This document shows positions 54,364-62,818 of a stretch of 64,000 nucleotides of DNA, one piece after another. The DNA lies in the NCBI GenBank assembly GCA_947502495.1, contig CANNAC010000006.1, forward strand, positions 1 to 64,000, given 5' to 3'. The notes beneath the pieces are model-generated. The model worked only from the letters and a program-made list of their open reading frames with translations. It searched no databases and was not told the DNA's origin. This DNA comes from an uncultured Flavobacteriaceae bacterium. GTDB lineage: Bacteria; Bacteroidota; Bacteroidia; Flavobacteriales; Flavobacteriaceae. Position numbers and translations under genes: made by a program. Position 1 is the first letter of the stretch; every line of letters begins with the position of its first letter.

Positions 54364-55590
54364 ATGAGTAAAAGATACCATTTGTTCGAAGTTTTTGGAA
54401 TAGAATTAGAATACATGCTAATTAACAATAATAGCTTTAAAGTGGCTCCTATTGTAGATACTTTATTAACAAAAAAAGCAGGAAAGCTTTCTGCGGATAT
54501 TGACAACGGAAAAATTGCTTGGAGCAATGAATTGGTTGCGCATGTTATTGAATTAAAAACCAACGGGCCAACGGCAGATTTAAATGTATTATCCAGTTTA
54601 TTTCACACCAATGTTATGGAGATTAACCAGCTTTTAAAAGCGGAAAACTCCCAACTATTACCAACAGCATGTCATCCTTTAATGAATCCGTTGACAGACA
54701 CACAACTTTGGAAACATAGTTATAGTGAAGTATACGAACTGTATAATCGTATTTTTAATTGCAAAGGTCATGGTTGGAGTAATGTACAAAGCACGCATAT
54801 CAATTTACCTTTTTACGATGATAAAGAGTTTGAAAAACTGCATGCTGCCATACGAATTATATTACCATTAATCCCTGGTTTAAGCGCAAGCTCCCCTATT
54901 TTAGAAGGAAAAAAGACAGGCTTTAAAGATACCCGTTTAGAATACTACAAAACCAACCAAAAGGAAATCCCGGAGATGACAGGTTTAGTAATTCCGGAAC
55001 GTGTTTTTAGTAAAGTGGATTATTATGCCACTATTTTTGAACCGATACAAAGAGCGATAAGACCATATGATACCAAGAAAATTCTAGATCATCATTTTTT
55101 AAACTCTCGCGGAGCAATTGCTAGATTTGACAGGAATGCGATTGAAATTCGCTTGGTAGACATTCAAGAAAGTCCGAAAGCAGACATTGCTATTTGCGTA
55201 CTAATCATTGAAGTTTTAAAACTATTAGTTAACAAAAAACTAGGCTCTTTACAGCAACAAAAAAAATGGTTAAAACAAGATCTATTTGCTATTTTAAATC
55301 CGATTATTAAAGATGCAGAAACCTATACCATTTCTAATATAGAATATTTAGAATTGTTTCAATTAGAAGATAGCACAACCGTTCAAAATGTATGGAAATA
55401 TCTTTATGACATTGCAAAACCAAATATAGATGCATCGCATTATGAAGCATTAGATATTATTTTAAAGGAAGGCACTTTAGCCACGAGAATATTAAAAGCG
55501 GTAAACGAAGATTATTCAGAAAAAAACATCAAACAAATCTACAATAAACTAGCTTCCTGCTTACAGGAAAACAGTCTATTTATCCCATGA
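54364..55590 (+). CDS. GCS2-like (glutamate-cysteine ligase type 2) carboxylate-amine ligase
   Basis: Protein of 408 residues with the glutamine-synthetase-like fold of the GCS2/YbdK family: FEVFGIELEYMLINNNSFKVAPI at the start (metal-binding Glu residues), ELVAHVIELKTNGPTADLN, LLPTACHPLMNP, HGWSNVQSTHINLPF, LIPGLSASSPILEGKKTGFKDTR, and RFDRNAIEIRLVDIQESP near residue 260. These are the substrate and metal-binding blocks of the family. It would make a gamma-glutamyl or related amide bond. It starts 2 nt after the ATP-grasp stop and overlaps the next gene by 4 nt (ATGA). True glutathione synthesis is unlikely to be its only explanation, since the partners are different. Confidence 0.9.
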   Translation: MSKRYHLFEVFGIELEYMLINNNSFKVAPIVDTLLTKKAGKLSADIDNGKIAWSNELVAHVIELKTNGPTADLNVLSSLFHTNVMEINQLLKAENSQLLPTACHPLMNPLTDTQLWKHSYSEVYELYNRIFNCKGHGWSNVQSTHINLPFYDDKEFEKLHAAIRIILPLIPGLSASSPILEGKKTGFKDTRLEYYKTNQKEIPEMTGLVIPERVFSKVDYYATIFEPIQRAIRPYDTKKILDHHFLNSRGAIARFDRNAIEIRLVDIQESPKADIAICVLIIEVLKLLVNKKLGSLQQQKKWLKQDLFAILNPIIKDAETYTISNIEYLELFQLEDSTTVQNVWKYLYDIAKPNIDASHYEALDIILKEGTLATRILKAVNEDYSEKNIKQIYNKLASCLQENSLFIP

Positions 55591-56282
55591 AAATGTTGCT
55601 AACTTGTGAGCATGGCGGAAATAAAATCCCCATGCAATATCAATCGTATTTTGCTAATCATGAAGCGGTTTTAGATACGCATCGCGGTTATGATTTAGGA
55701 GCTTTAGATCTATTTAATCATTTGAAATCTCTCGCTAATTTTTCCGAATACAGCGAAACCAGTCGGCTATTAATTGAATTAAACAGAAGTCTGCATCATA
55801 AAAATTTATTTTCCGAATTTTCGAAGCAACTTTCAGAAAACGAAAAAGAAAAACTCATTTCTCGTTATTATTTAGAATATAGAGAAGCATTGGAAGCTTT
55901 GCTAGCCAAGCAGTTGAATCCAAATAAAAAAGTAGTGCATATTTCTGTGCATTCCTTTACCCCTATTTTAAATAACAAAAAAAGAGATTGTGATATAGGC
56001 TTGTTATACGATTCTAGAAATGCTTCGGAAAAAGCATTCAGTATGCATTTAAAAAAAGAAATATTAAAGTTAGATAACAGGTTAAACGTTAGGTTTAACT
56101 ATCCGTATTTAGGAAAAGCAGACGGATTTACAACCCATTTACGCAAGCAGTTGCACAAAAACTATATTGGTATTGAACTAGAAGTTAATCAGAAATTCGC
56201 TACCAATAACATTATGGACAGTACATTGAAAGCAGTGCTTTTTTCAGCAATCAAAAATAGTATTACTACACCAACAGTTTAA
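55587..56282 (+). CDS. N-formylglutamate amidohydrolase-like protein
   Basis: Protein of 231 residues of the FGase superfamily. Motifs in order are LLTCEHGGNKIP (first zinc/His site), DTHRGYDLGA, SRLLIELNRSLHH, HISVHSFTPIL, RDCDIGLLYDSR, FNYPYLGKADGF and IGIELEVNQKF. They match the metal and substrate residues of the family. Such enzymes cleave an N-acyl-glutamate or similar amide. Translation is coupled to the GCS2-like gene by a 4-nt ATGA overlap, so all three gene products probably act in one pathway. Its 3' end overlaps the convergent NUDIX gene by 17 bp. Confidence 0.9.
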   Translation: MKMLLTCEHGGNKIPMQYQSYFANHEAVLDTHRGYDLGALDLFNHLKSLANFSEYSETSRLLIELNRSLHHKNLFSEFSKQLSENEKEKLISRYYLEYREALEALLAKQLNPNKKVVHISVHSFTPILNNKKRDCDIGLLYDSRNASEKAFSMHLKKEILKLDNRLNVRFNYPYLGKADGFTTHLRKQLHKNYIGIELEVNQKFATNNIMDSTLKAVLFSAIKNSITTPTV

Positions 56283-56847
56283 TATTAGCATAGCTATTTT
56301 CTAAAGCTTTTTTGCTTTGGTCTGTATTTAACCATTCGACCTTCGTGATACCTTCATTTTCTTGAGGATATAGATCTCCTTTAAAACTAGTTTTCATTTC
56401 AAACCAATAGGTAATCTTTATTCTGTGCTTACCGTTACGTTTAAAAATATGATAGGTCGTTTGTAAAGGCTTCACTATTTTTAAACCAGCAACTCCAGTT
56501 TCTTCTGCAACTTCACGCACAGCAGTTTCTTCGATGGTCTCGTGTTTTTCAGCTTTTCCTTTCGGTAAATCCCATTTATCATTTCTATAAATAAAAAGAA
56601 TTTCGCCTGCATCATTAAAGACTTTTCCTCCACCAGCAACCACATTTGGCAACAGTTTCAAAAACTTTTTAAGAAGCTTTTCCGGCTTCTTATGGATAAG
56701 CCTAACTTCTTTCAAGGAAGTGGTATTAAGCTCTTTTATTACTTTGTCAATATCCACAGAGTCAAGCAAATAGTTTTTAAAACCAGATTCTTTTTCTACA
56801 ATATTAGTAAGTACTATAGGTTTATCGCTTACAAAAACTTGATACAT
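56266..56847 (-). CDS. NUDIX hydrolase
   Basis: Protein of 193 residues. An N-terminal about 65-residue segment (YQVFVSDKPIVLTNIVEKE, DKVIKELNTTSLKEVRLI) precedes the NUDIX domain, with the NUDIX box GKAEKHETIEETAVREVAEETGV (segments; Glu residues for Mg binding) in DLPKGKAEKHE...VAEETG. The family hydrolyses nucleoside-diphosphate-linked compounds; the substrate is unknown. The frame extends 15 codons upstream (56892), but MYQVFVSDK at 56847 looks like the natural start. It is divergent from pyrE. Confidence 0.9.
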   Translation of the reverse strand: MYQVFVSDKPIVLTNIVEKESGFKNYLLDSVDIDKVIKELNTTSLKEVRLIHKKPEKLLKKFLKLLPNVVAGGGKVFNDAGEILFIYRNDKWDLPKGKAEKHETIEETAVREVAEETGVAGLKIVKPLQTTYHIFKRNGKHRIKITYWFEMKTSFKGDLYPQENEGITKVEWLNTDQSKKALENSYANIKLLV

Positions 56848-56924
56848 TATTTTAGTTTGGTTTAGTTTTGTAAAAATATCATTTTTTTGCACAAAACAAA
56901 TAGCATTAAAATTAAATTTATATG

Positions 56925-56932
56925 TAGTTTTG
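56925..56932 (+). promoter_or_regulatory. pyrE -7 box TAGTTTTG, leaderless mRNA likely
   Basis: Exact TAnnTTTG match 5 nt before the pyrE ATG (56938), the same arrangement as at the rluF-type gene (29325). The mRNA would have almost no 5' UTR. Confidence 0.55.
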
Positions 56933-56937
56933 TAACT

Positions 56938-57582
56938 ATGATTTTTAACAAAGACACCGCCAAAAAAACCGCAGAAGTTTTATTGCAAATTAATGCCATA
57001 AAACTTAGCCCGAAAGAACCATTTACTTGGGCTTCTGGATGGAAATCTCCTATCTACTGCGACAACAGAATCATTTTATCCTTTCCTCCAATACGAAATT
57101 ACATTCGTGAAACGATGGGAAAACATATTGAATCTCAATATGGTAAACCAGATGTAATTGCTGGAGTTGCTACTGGTGCCATAGGTATTGGTATGTTGGT
57201 TGCAGAATATTTAGGACTTCCTTTTGTTTATGTAAGACCCGAAGCAAAATCACATGGTAGAAAAAACCAAATTGAAGGATTTATCGAATCTGGACAAAAC
57301 GTTGTTGTTGTTGAAGATTTAATCAGCACAGGAAAAAGTAGCTTAAATGCCGTTAGAGCTCTAAAAGAAGCGAAAGTAAATGTAAAAGGAATGGTAGCCA
57401 TTTTTTCTTATGGTTTTGCTATTGCAGATGAAAATTTCAAGGAAGAAAACGTCACCTTACATACACTAAGTAATTACGAAAATCTGCTAGAGCAAGCTTT
57501 AGACACGAAGTATATTACAGAGGACCAATTACAAACTTTATCGGATTGGAATGCAAATCCTAGTGAATGGAATGCTTTTTGA
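56938..57582 (+). CDS. pyrE: Orotate phosphoribosyltransferase
   Basis: Pyrimidine-synthesis enzyme of 214 residues that joins orotate to PRPP. The PRPP-binding motif VVVVEDLISTGKS (near residues 123-135) and FVYVRPEAKSHGRKNQIEG (catalytic loop) are clear. FTWASGWKSPIYCDNRIILSFP is the orotate-binding region. The frame is open 17 codons upstream (56887), but MIFNKDTAKKTAEVLLQI is the usual N-terminus, so the ATG at 56938 is used. Followed after 66 nt by the SRPBCC gene. Confidence 0.96.
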   Translation: MIFNKDTAKKTAEVLLQINAIKLSPKEPFTWASGWKSPIYCDNRIILSFPPIRNYIRETMGKHIESQYGKPDVIAGVATGAIGIGMLVAEYLGLPFVYVRPEAKSHGRKNQIEGFIESGQNVVVVEDLISTGKSSLNAVRALKEAKVNVKGMVAIFSYGFAIADENFKEENVTLHTLSNYENLLEQALDTKYITEDQLQTLSDWNANPSEWNAF

Positions 57583-57648
57583 AGTAACACAAATATTGTT
57601 ATATTGTAAACACAATAAACAACTAAATTAATAACAACACAAAATACA

Positions 57649-58044
57649 ATGAATTTACAATCTCCAAAAGCAACCATTCAAAAATCTGCACAAGAAACTT
57701 TTGATTTTTTATGCGATGTAAAAAACTTTGAAAGTTTAATGCCAGAAAACATTAGCAAATTTGAAGTTTTAGGTGAAGACAAATTTCTTTTTGCTTTAAA
57801 AGGTATGCCAGAAATTGTTCTAAAAAAGAAAGAAACAGAAGCTCCGAATAAAATTGTTTTAGGTGCAGCTGGCGGTAAGCTAGACTTTTCTTTAACAGCA
57901 AATATTATTGAAATTACAGAAAACTCTAGTGAAGTACAATTAGCTTTTGCTGGTGAGTTTAATGCCATGATGGGAATGATGATAAAAAAGCCAATTAGCA
58001 AATTTATTGAGACTTTGGCTGCTAATATGCCAGAAGCTGTTTAG
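57649..58044 (+). CDS. SRPBCC-superfamily protein
   Basis: Protein of 131 residues with the START/Bet v1-like SRPBCC pattern: an N-terminal strand (QSPKATIQKSAQETFDFLCD), NFESLMPENISKFEVLGEDKFLFALKGMP, a central sheet (KLDFSLTANIIEITENSSEVQLAFAGEFNAM) and a long C-terminal helix (ISKFIETLAANMPEAV). It resembles the CoxG/polyketide-cyclase-like group and would bind a hydrophobic ligand. It follows pyrE on the same strand as often seen in flavobacteria. Its stop overlaps the convergent birA gene by 4 bp. Confidence 0.85.
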   Translation: MNLQSPKATIQKSAQETFDFLCDVKNFESLMPENISKFEVLGEDKFLFALKGMPEIVLKKKETEAPNKIVLGAAGGKLDFSLTANIIEITENSSEVQLAFAGEFNAMMGMMIKKPISKFIETLAANMPEAV

Positions 58045-58772
58045 TACAACAGTTTAATTTCTTTTAAATCGTATTCTTTTAAAATGTTGTCTTCTAAAAG
58101 TACTTGAAGGTTTCCGTTTTGAGAAACAGATTGAATAATACCAGAAAACATTACACCTTCTATGTCTTTAAACGTAGAAGGTTTCTTTTTTCTAAACAGA
58201 TAGTTTTCATAGGTAGTTTTCAATGTTTCCAAACTTCCTTTTTCTAAAATGGCAAAGTAATGCTTCAGATTTTCAATAAAATCAAATAAGATTTCGTCTA
58301 CATTAAAAACGATTCCTGTTAATAATTGTAAGGACGATGCTTGTGGTAAGTTTTCAAAATTAGTTTGATTTACATTTAGACCAATTCCTATAATAGAGTC
58401 TTTAAATCGGCTTTGTTTGATGCTGTTTTCAATTAAAACACCACAAATCTTTTTATTTTCTGACAAAATGTCGTTCGGCCATTTAATACTTAATTTAGAA
58501 ATTTGATGTTTTTCGAGCGTCTTAATAAGAGCAATTGAAACAGAGATACTTATATAAAAATGTTGTTCGAAATTTAAAAAAGAAACATCTTTAAACACAC
58601 TAAACATAAGGTTTTCACCAGAATTAGCATTCCATAAAGTCCCCATTTGTCCACGACCATTCGTTTGGTAATCTGTCTGTACAACTGTATAATCTAGAAC
58701 CGTTTCTTCACTACTTAATTCTTTTAAAAAAGTATTCGTAGAGTTGATGGCATTAAGTTTGATTATACGCAT
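58041..58772 (-). CDS. birA: Biotin--[acetyl-CoA-carboxylase] ligase
   Basis: Biotin protein ligase of 243 residues that attaches biotin to carboxylase carrier proteins. The signature GRGQMGTLWNANSGENLMFS (near residues 38-57) binds biotinyl-AMP. SIKWPNDILSENKKICGVLIEN and IGIGLNVNQ are typical. There is no N-terminal HTH, so unlike E. coli BirA it should not be a repressor (monofunctional type). It is divergent from rsfS. Confidence 0.94.
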   Translation of the reverse strand: MRIIKLNAINSTNTFLKELSSEETVLDYTVVQTDYQTNGRGQMGTLWNANSGENLMFSVFKDVSFLNFEQHFYISISVSIALIKTLEKHQISKLSIKWPNDILSENKKICGVLIENSIKQSRFKDSIIGIGLNVNQTNFENLPQASSLQLLTGIVFNVDEILFDFIENLKHYFAILEKGSLETLKTTYENYLFRKKKPSTFKDIEGVMFSGIIQSVSQNGNLQVLLEDNILKEYDLKEIKLLY

Positions 58773-58830
58773 TATATTAGTGGTTTTAAATCTTATAGAT
58801 TTTTAACACTATAAAGAACTAAAAAAATAA

Positions 58831-58838
58831 TAACTTTG
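58831..58838 (+). promoter_or_regulatory. Probable rsfS-ftsH promoter, -7 box TAACTTTG
   Basis: Exact TAnnTTTG match, 20 nt before the rsfS ATG. It lies in the 86-nt divergent region between birA and rsfS. Confidence 0.55.
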
Positions 58839-58858
58839 CACAAATTTAATTCATATTA

Positions 58859-59230
58859 ATGACAAAAGAACAAACAAATCCAGACCAACTAATTGCAGGA
58901 ATTTTATCTGGAATTGAAGATGTAAAAGGACAAAATATAAATATTCTAGATTTACGAGAAATAGAAAACACAGTTTGTGACTATTTTATAGTTTGTGAAG
59001 GTACTTCTAACACACAAGTAAGTGCGATTGTTAATTCTGTACAGAAAAAAGTTAGCAAAGATTTAAAAGATAAACCTTGGCATATTGAAGGTTTAGATAA
59101 TGCCGAATGGGTTTTAATGGATTATGTAAACGTTGTTGTTCACGTATTTCAAAAACACATTAGAGAGTATTATGACATTGAAAGTCTTTGGGGAGACGCA
59201 AAAACTACAGTTATAGAATCTAACTACTAA
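58859..59230 (+). CDS. rsfS: Ribosomal silencing factor RsfS
   Basis: Protein of 123 residues (Iojap/DUF143 family) that binds ribosomal protein uL14 and blocks subunit joining under starvation. Motifs are GQNINILDLREIENTVCDYFIVCEGTSNTQVSAIVNSV (segments about residues 25-62) and the C-terminal KPWHIEGLDNAEWVLMDYVNVVVHVF. Length is typical. It precedes ftsH by 30 nt on the same strand. Confidence 0.95.
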   Translation: MTKEQTNPDQLIAGILSGIEDVKGQNINILDLREIENTVCDYFIVCEGTSNTQVSAIVNSVQKKVSKDLKDKPWHIEGLDNAEWVLMDYVNVVVHVFQKHIREYYDIESLWGDAKTTVIESNY

Positions 59231-59260
59231 ACAGGATTACCACTTTTGTGGGAAATACAT

Positions 59261-61180
59261 ATGGCAAACGAAAAAAATACAAATAGCAAAAAACCTAAGT
59301 TTAATTACTATTGGATTTATGGTGGCGTAATAGCCATTATTATTGCAATGCAATTTTTAAACGGAAGTGGTTTACAAGACGCTAAAACGATTACTCCTTC
59401 ACAATTTTTTGAATACGCAAAAGATAATGAGGTAGCAAAAGTGGAAATAATAAATAGACATGAAGCAAATGTTTATTTAACAAAAGAAGCGCAAGACAAA
59501 GAAACACACAAAAAATCTAAACCTTCTAGTTTTATACCTAGTTCTACAAAATTACCAAACTATAGTTTTGAGATTGGTGACTTGCAAAACTTTGAAAACG
59601 ACCTTAAGGCAATTGGTAAATACGATATTTTAAGTAATAAAACGGTTTCTAATGCTTGGGGAGATTTAATTATTGGTCTAATACCATTTGTACTTTTAAT
59701 TGGTGTTTGGGTATTTATTATGCGACGCATGTCTGGAGGTTCTGGTGGCGGTGCTGGTGGACAAATATTTAATATTGGTAAATCTAAAGCAAAACTTTTT
59801 GATGAAAACACAGAGGTAAAAACATCCTTTAAAGATGTTGCTGGTTTAGAAGGAGCTAAAGAAGAAGTTCAAGAAATTGTAGACTTCTTAAAAAGCCCAG
59901 AAAAATATACTTCACTTGGTGGTAAAATACCAAAAGGAGCATTACTAGTAGGACCTCCAGGAACAGGAAAAACCTTATTAGCAAAAGCAGTAGCTGGAGA
60001 AGCGAAAGTGCCTTTCTTTTCTCTATCTGGATCTGACTTTGTAGAAATGTTTGTTGGTGTTGGTGCTTCTCGTGTTAGAGATTTATTTAAACAAGCCAAA
60101 GAAAAATCACCTGCAATTATTTTTATTGATGAAATAGATGCTATTGGTCGTGCTAGAGGTAAAAACGCAATGTCTGGAAGTAATGACGAGCGTGAAAACA
60201 CATTAAACCAATTACTGACAGAAATGGATGGTTTTGGAACAAATACCAATGTGATTGTAATCGCTGCAACCAACAGAGCAGATATTTTAGATAAAGCATT
60301 AATGCGTGCTGGACGTTTTGACAGACAAATTTTTGTAGACTTACCTAATTTAACCGAAAGACGTGCCATTTTTGATGTGCATTTAAGACCTCTTAAAAAG
60401 GTAGAAGGACTAGATATCGACTTTTTAGCAAAACAAACACCAGGATTTTCTGGAGCAGACATAGCTAACCTTTGTAACGAAGCGGCACTAATAGCTGCCA
60501 GAACAAACAAAAAAGCAGTAGAGAAACAAGATTTCTTAGACGCTGTGGATAGAATTGTTGGTGGTCTTGAAAGAAGAAGTAATCTTTTTTCTGTGGAAGA
60601 AAAGAAAACTATTGCATACCACGAAGCTGGTCACGCAGCAGTAAGTTGGTTTTTAGAACATGCAGATCCATTAGTAAAAGTAACTATTGTACCTAGAGGA
60701 AGATCTTTGGGTGCCGCTTGGTACTTGCCACAAGAAGCATATATTACTAGAACAGAGAAATTTCTAGATGAAATATGTGTAACTATGGGAGGACGTGCTG
60801 CTGAAAAAATAGTCTTTAATCAAATATCTACTGGTGCTTTAAGCGATTTAGAAAGCGTAACCAAAAAAGCAAAAGCGATGGTTATGATTTATGGATTAAA
60901 CGAAAAAGTAGGAAACATAACCTATTACGATCCAGCAGGAGAAGGCGGATTTGTAAAACCATATAGTGAGAAAACAGCAGAGTTAATTGATAGTGAAATT
61001 AAAAACATTATTGAAACGCAGTTTCAACGCGCATTAACACTATTAGAATCTAAAAGAGATGTGCTAGACAAATTAGCTAGTAGACTTATAGAAAGAGAAG
61101 TTATTTTTAAAGATGATTTAGAAGAACTTTTAGGAAAACGACCTTTTGACACGGAAAAAGAACCTATATTAAATAAGTAA
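59261..61180 (+). CDS. ftsH: ATP-dependent zinc metalloprotease FtsH
   Basis: Membrane-bound AAA+ protease of 639 residues. Two transmembrane helices (about 15-32 and 128-147) flank the periplasmic domain, and a glycine-rich linker (SGGSGGGAGGQ) leads to the AAA module: Walker A GPPGTGKT at residue 231, Walker B IIFIDEIDAIG and the SRH with RAGRFDRQI. The zinc site HEAGH starts at residue 454. The C-terminus has EEKVGNITYYD-like and LIEREVIFKDDLEELLGKRPF segments. The frame runs 5 codons further upstream, but MANEKNTNSKKPKFNYYWIY is the family-like start. A terminator/promoter region follows before the LUD gene. Confidence 0.97.
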   Translation: MANEKNTNSKKPKFNYYWIYGGVIAIIIAMQFLNGSGLQDAKTITPSQFFEYAKDNEVAKVEIINRHEANVYLTKEAQDKETHKKSKPSSFIPSSTKLPNYSFEIGDLQNFENDLKAIGKYDILSNKTVSNAWGDLIIGLIPFVLLIGVWVFIMRRMSGGSGGGAGGQIFNIGKSKAKLFDENTEVKTSFKDVAGLEGAKEEVQEIVDFLKSPEKYTSLGGKIPKGALLVGPPGTGKTLLAKAVAGEAKVPFFSLSGSDFVEMFVGVGASRVRDLFKQAKEKSPAIIFIDEIDAIGRARGKNAMSGSNDERENTLNQLLTEMDGFGTNTNVIVIAATNRADILDKALMRAGRFDRQIFVDLPNLTERRAIFDVHLRPLKKVEGLDIDFLAKQTPGFSGADIANLCNEAALIAARTNKKAVEKQDFLDAVDRIVGGLERRSNLFSVEEKKTIAYHEAGHAAVSWFLEHADPLVKVTIVPRGRSLGAAWYLPQEAYITRTEKFLDEICVTMGGRAAEKIVFNQISTGALSDLESVTKKAKAMVMIYGLNEKVGNITYYDPAGEGGFVKPYSEKTAELIDSEIKNIIETQFQRALTLLESKRDVLDKLASRLIEREVIFKDDLEELLGKRPFDTEKEPILNK

Positions 61181-61210
61181 TTTTTTCCAAATAAAATGTT
61201 AACATTAATT

Positions 61211-61252
61211 TAAAATCTTAAATTAGCCCATTGGTTAGTTTAAGATTTTTTA
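61211..61252 (+). terminator. Terminator after ftsH
   Basis: AAAATCTTAAA pairs with TTTAAGATTTT across an 18-nt loop, then a T-run, starting about 30 nt after the ftsH stop. It overlaps the next promoter, so the lipid genes form a separate unit. Confidence 0.7.
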
Positions 61253-61258
61253 TCTTTG
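61251..61258 (+). promoter_or_regulatory. Probable promoter of the LUD-cdsA-psd unit, -7 box TATCTTTG
   Basis: Exact TAnnTTTG match with TTGG 16 bp upstream (61231-61234). The hairpin of the ftsH terminator ends directly before it. The leader to the LUD ATG (61298) is about 35 nt. Confidence 0.55.
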
Positions 61259-61297
61259 AAAAACGCCATAGCTAAAGCATAATCAGCTATAATTTAA

Positions 61298-61906
61298 ATG
61301 AGCCTTTTTAGAAAAATTTTTGGTTCCAAATCTGATAAACAAGAGGAAGAATTACAATCGGACAAACGTGGCAAATACATGCCAGAAATAAAGCTACCAA
61401 TAGATGAAAAGTTTACTATAAACTTTAAATCTAATGGCGGTAAATTCTTGTATTGCGAAAATTTAAACGAAGTTTTTGATTGCATGCATCAAATTATTAG
61501 TGAGAATGACTGGCAAGACGCTAGCGCATTTATATTAGATGAAAATTTAAAAGACAAATTTTCTAACTCTAATTTAAAAATTACCAAAACTATCTCGCAA
61601 GCAGAATATATGCTTACCACCTGTGAAAATCTTATTGCAGATGATGGCTCTTTACTTATTTCCTCTAATCAAATTGCAGAAAAGAAGTTAAATGAATTAC
61701 CAGACAACTTCATTGTATTCTCTACCACAAGTCAAATTGTAGAAAACATTGGAGAAGGTTTAAAAGGAATTAAAAAGAAAAACAAACAAAGAATTCCTAC
61801 AAACATTACAACCATTAAGCACTTTAAATCTTGTGATGAAAAAGACTTCTTAACCTATGGAAGTAGTTCAAAAAACCTATATTTGCTGCTTTTAGAAGAT
61901 CTTTAG
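61298..61906 (+). CDS. LUD-domain (LutC-like) protein
   Basis: Protein of 202 residues fitting the LUD (lactate utilisation) fold by its pattern: FLYCENLNEVFDCMHQIISEN, ISQAEYMLTTCENLIADDGSLLISSNQ (segments), LPDNFIVFSTTSQIVENIGEGL and the C-terminal FLTYGSSSKNLYLLLLEDL. The first about 30 residues are charged and low-complexity (SDKQEEELQSDKRGKYMPE). LutC works with LutA and LutB in L-lactate oxidation, but neither is nearby; instead cdsA and psd follow. The family call is from pattern, and the role here is unknown. Confidence 0.8.
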   Translation: MSLFRKIFGSKSDKQEEELQSDKRGKYMPEIKLPIDEKFTINFKSNGGKFLYCENLNEVFDCMHQIISENDWQDASAFILDENLKDKFSNSNLKITKTISQAEYMLTTCENLIADDGSLLISSNQIAEKKLNELPDNFIVFSTTSQIVENIGEGLKGIKKKNKQRIPTNITTIKHFKSCDEKDFLTYGSSSKNLYLLLLEDL

Positions 61907-61996
61907 TAGGAAATGCAAAAGAAACGCATGCACTACTAGTAAATAAAAACAGTAGAAACATTGTATCTGTCCTTTAAAAAAAACCAAAACCAATAG

Positions 61997-62818
61997 ATGA
62001 AAGACATTGCTATACGCGCATTTTCAGGATTAATTTATGTACTATTACTAGTCCTTTCTTTGTATAATAAACATGCATTAATACTTCTATTCTTTGTTTT
62101 TGGTCTTATTTGTTTAGCTGAATTTAAAAAGCTAATTCAGTTAAAAGGTTTTATCTCCTATATTGTTTTCACTATCATCTATTTTATTTTTGGCTATTGG
62201 CAATTAGTAATGCAGTCTTCTGTAGGACTAGATGAAGCCACACAAATACTACAAGTGATTTCTATTTTTGTTCTTTTATTTTTAATTAAAGATTTGTTTT
62301 CAGAAAAAACAATTCCTCTTTTTAGTTCTAAAAGATTTATTCTTACTACCTTTTATATTTCAAGTGCATTTGTGTTTTTAATACTTATTGCTAATTACTT
62401 TACCATATACAATCCGAATATATTATTGGGTTGTTTCATATTAGTTTGGGTTAATGATACTTTTGCTTATTTGGTTGGATCGCGTTTTGGAAAACAAAAA
62501 CTTTTCCCAAGTATATCCCCTAAAAAAACAGTAGAAGGCTTTCTTGGAGGTTTACTATTTGCATGTATATCTAGTTATTTTATTGCAGAATACACACACA
62601 CATTAACTTTTACGTACTGGCTAATTTTAAGTATTATAGTTAGCGTCTTTGGTACTTTAGGCGATTTAATAGAGTCTAAATTTAAGCGTCAAGCCAAAGT
62701 AAAAGATAGTGGTGTAATTATGCCAGGACATGGCGGATTGTTAGATAGGTTTGATAGTATTATATTTGCTGCTCCTTTTATTTATTTATTTTTAAGAATT
62801 TTACATTATGTTTCATAA
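61997..62818 (+). CDS. cdsA: Phosphatidate cytidylyltransferase
   Basis: Integral membrane enzyme of 273 residues that makes CDP-diacylglycerol, the precursor of bacterial phospholipids. About eight hydrophobic helices are present. The signature region includes VNDTFAYLVGSRFGKQKLF, ISPKKTVEGFLGGLL and the metal-binding GDLIESKFKRQAKVKDSGVI followed by MPGHGGLLDRFDS. It overlaps psd by 11 nt. The order LUD-cdsA-psd is found in other flavobacteria to my knowledge. Confidence 0.95.
   Translation: MKDIAIRAFSGLIYVLLLVLSLYNKHALILLFFVFGLICLAEFKKLIQLKGFISYIVFTIIYFIFGYWQLVMQSSVGLDEATQILQVISIFVLLFLIKDLFSEKTIPLFSSKRFILTTFYISSAFVFLILIANYFTIYNPNILLGCFILVWVNDTFAYLVGSRFGKQKLFPSISPKKTVEGFLGGLLFACISSYFIAEYTHTLTFTYWLILSIIVSVFGTLGDLIESKFKRQAKVKDSGVIMPGHGGLLDRFDSIIFAAPFIYLFLRILHYVS

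Noticed and set aside
54364-55590. GCS2-like gene as proof of glutathione synthesis
   Set aside because: The adjacent ATP-grasp is RimK-like with an RLAN-type domain, not a GshB-like enzyme, and an amidohydrolase is coupled, so a different product is more likely.
61298-61906. LUD protein as evidence for an L-lactate utilisation operon
   Set aside because: No lutA, lutB or lactate permease nearby; the context is lipid synthesis.
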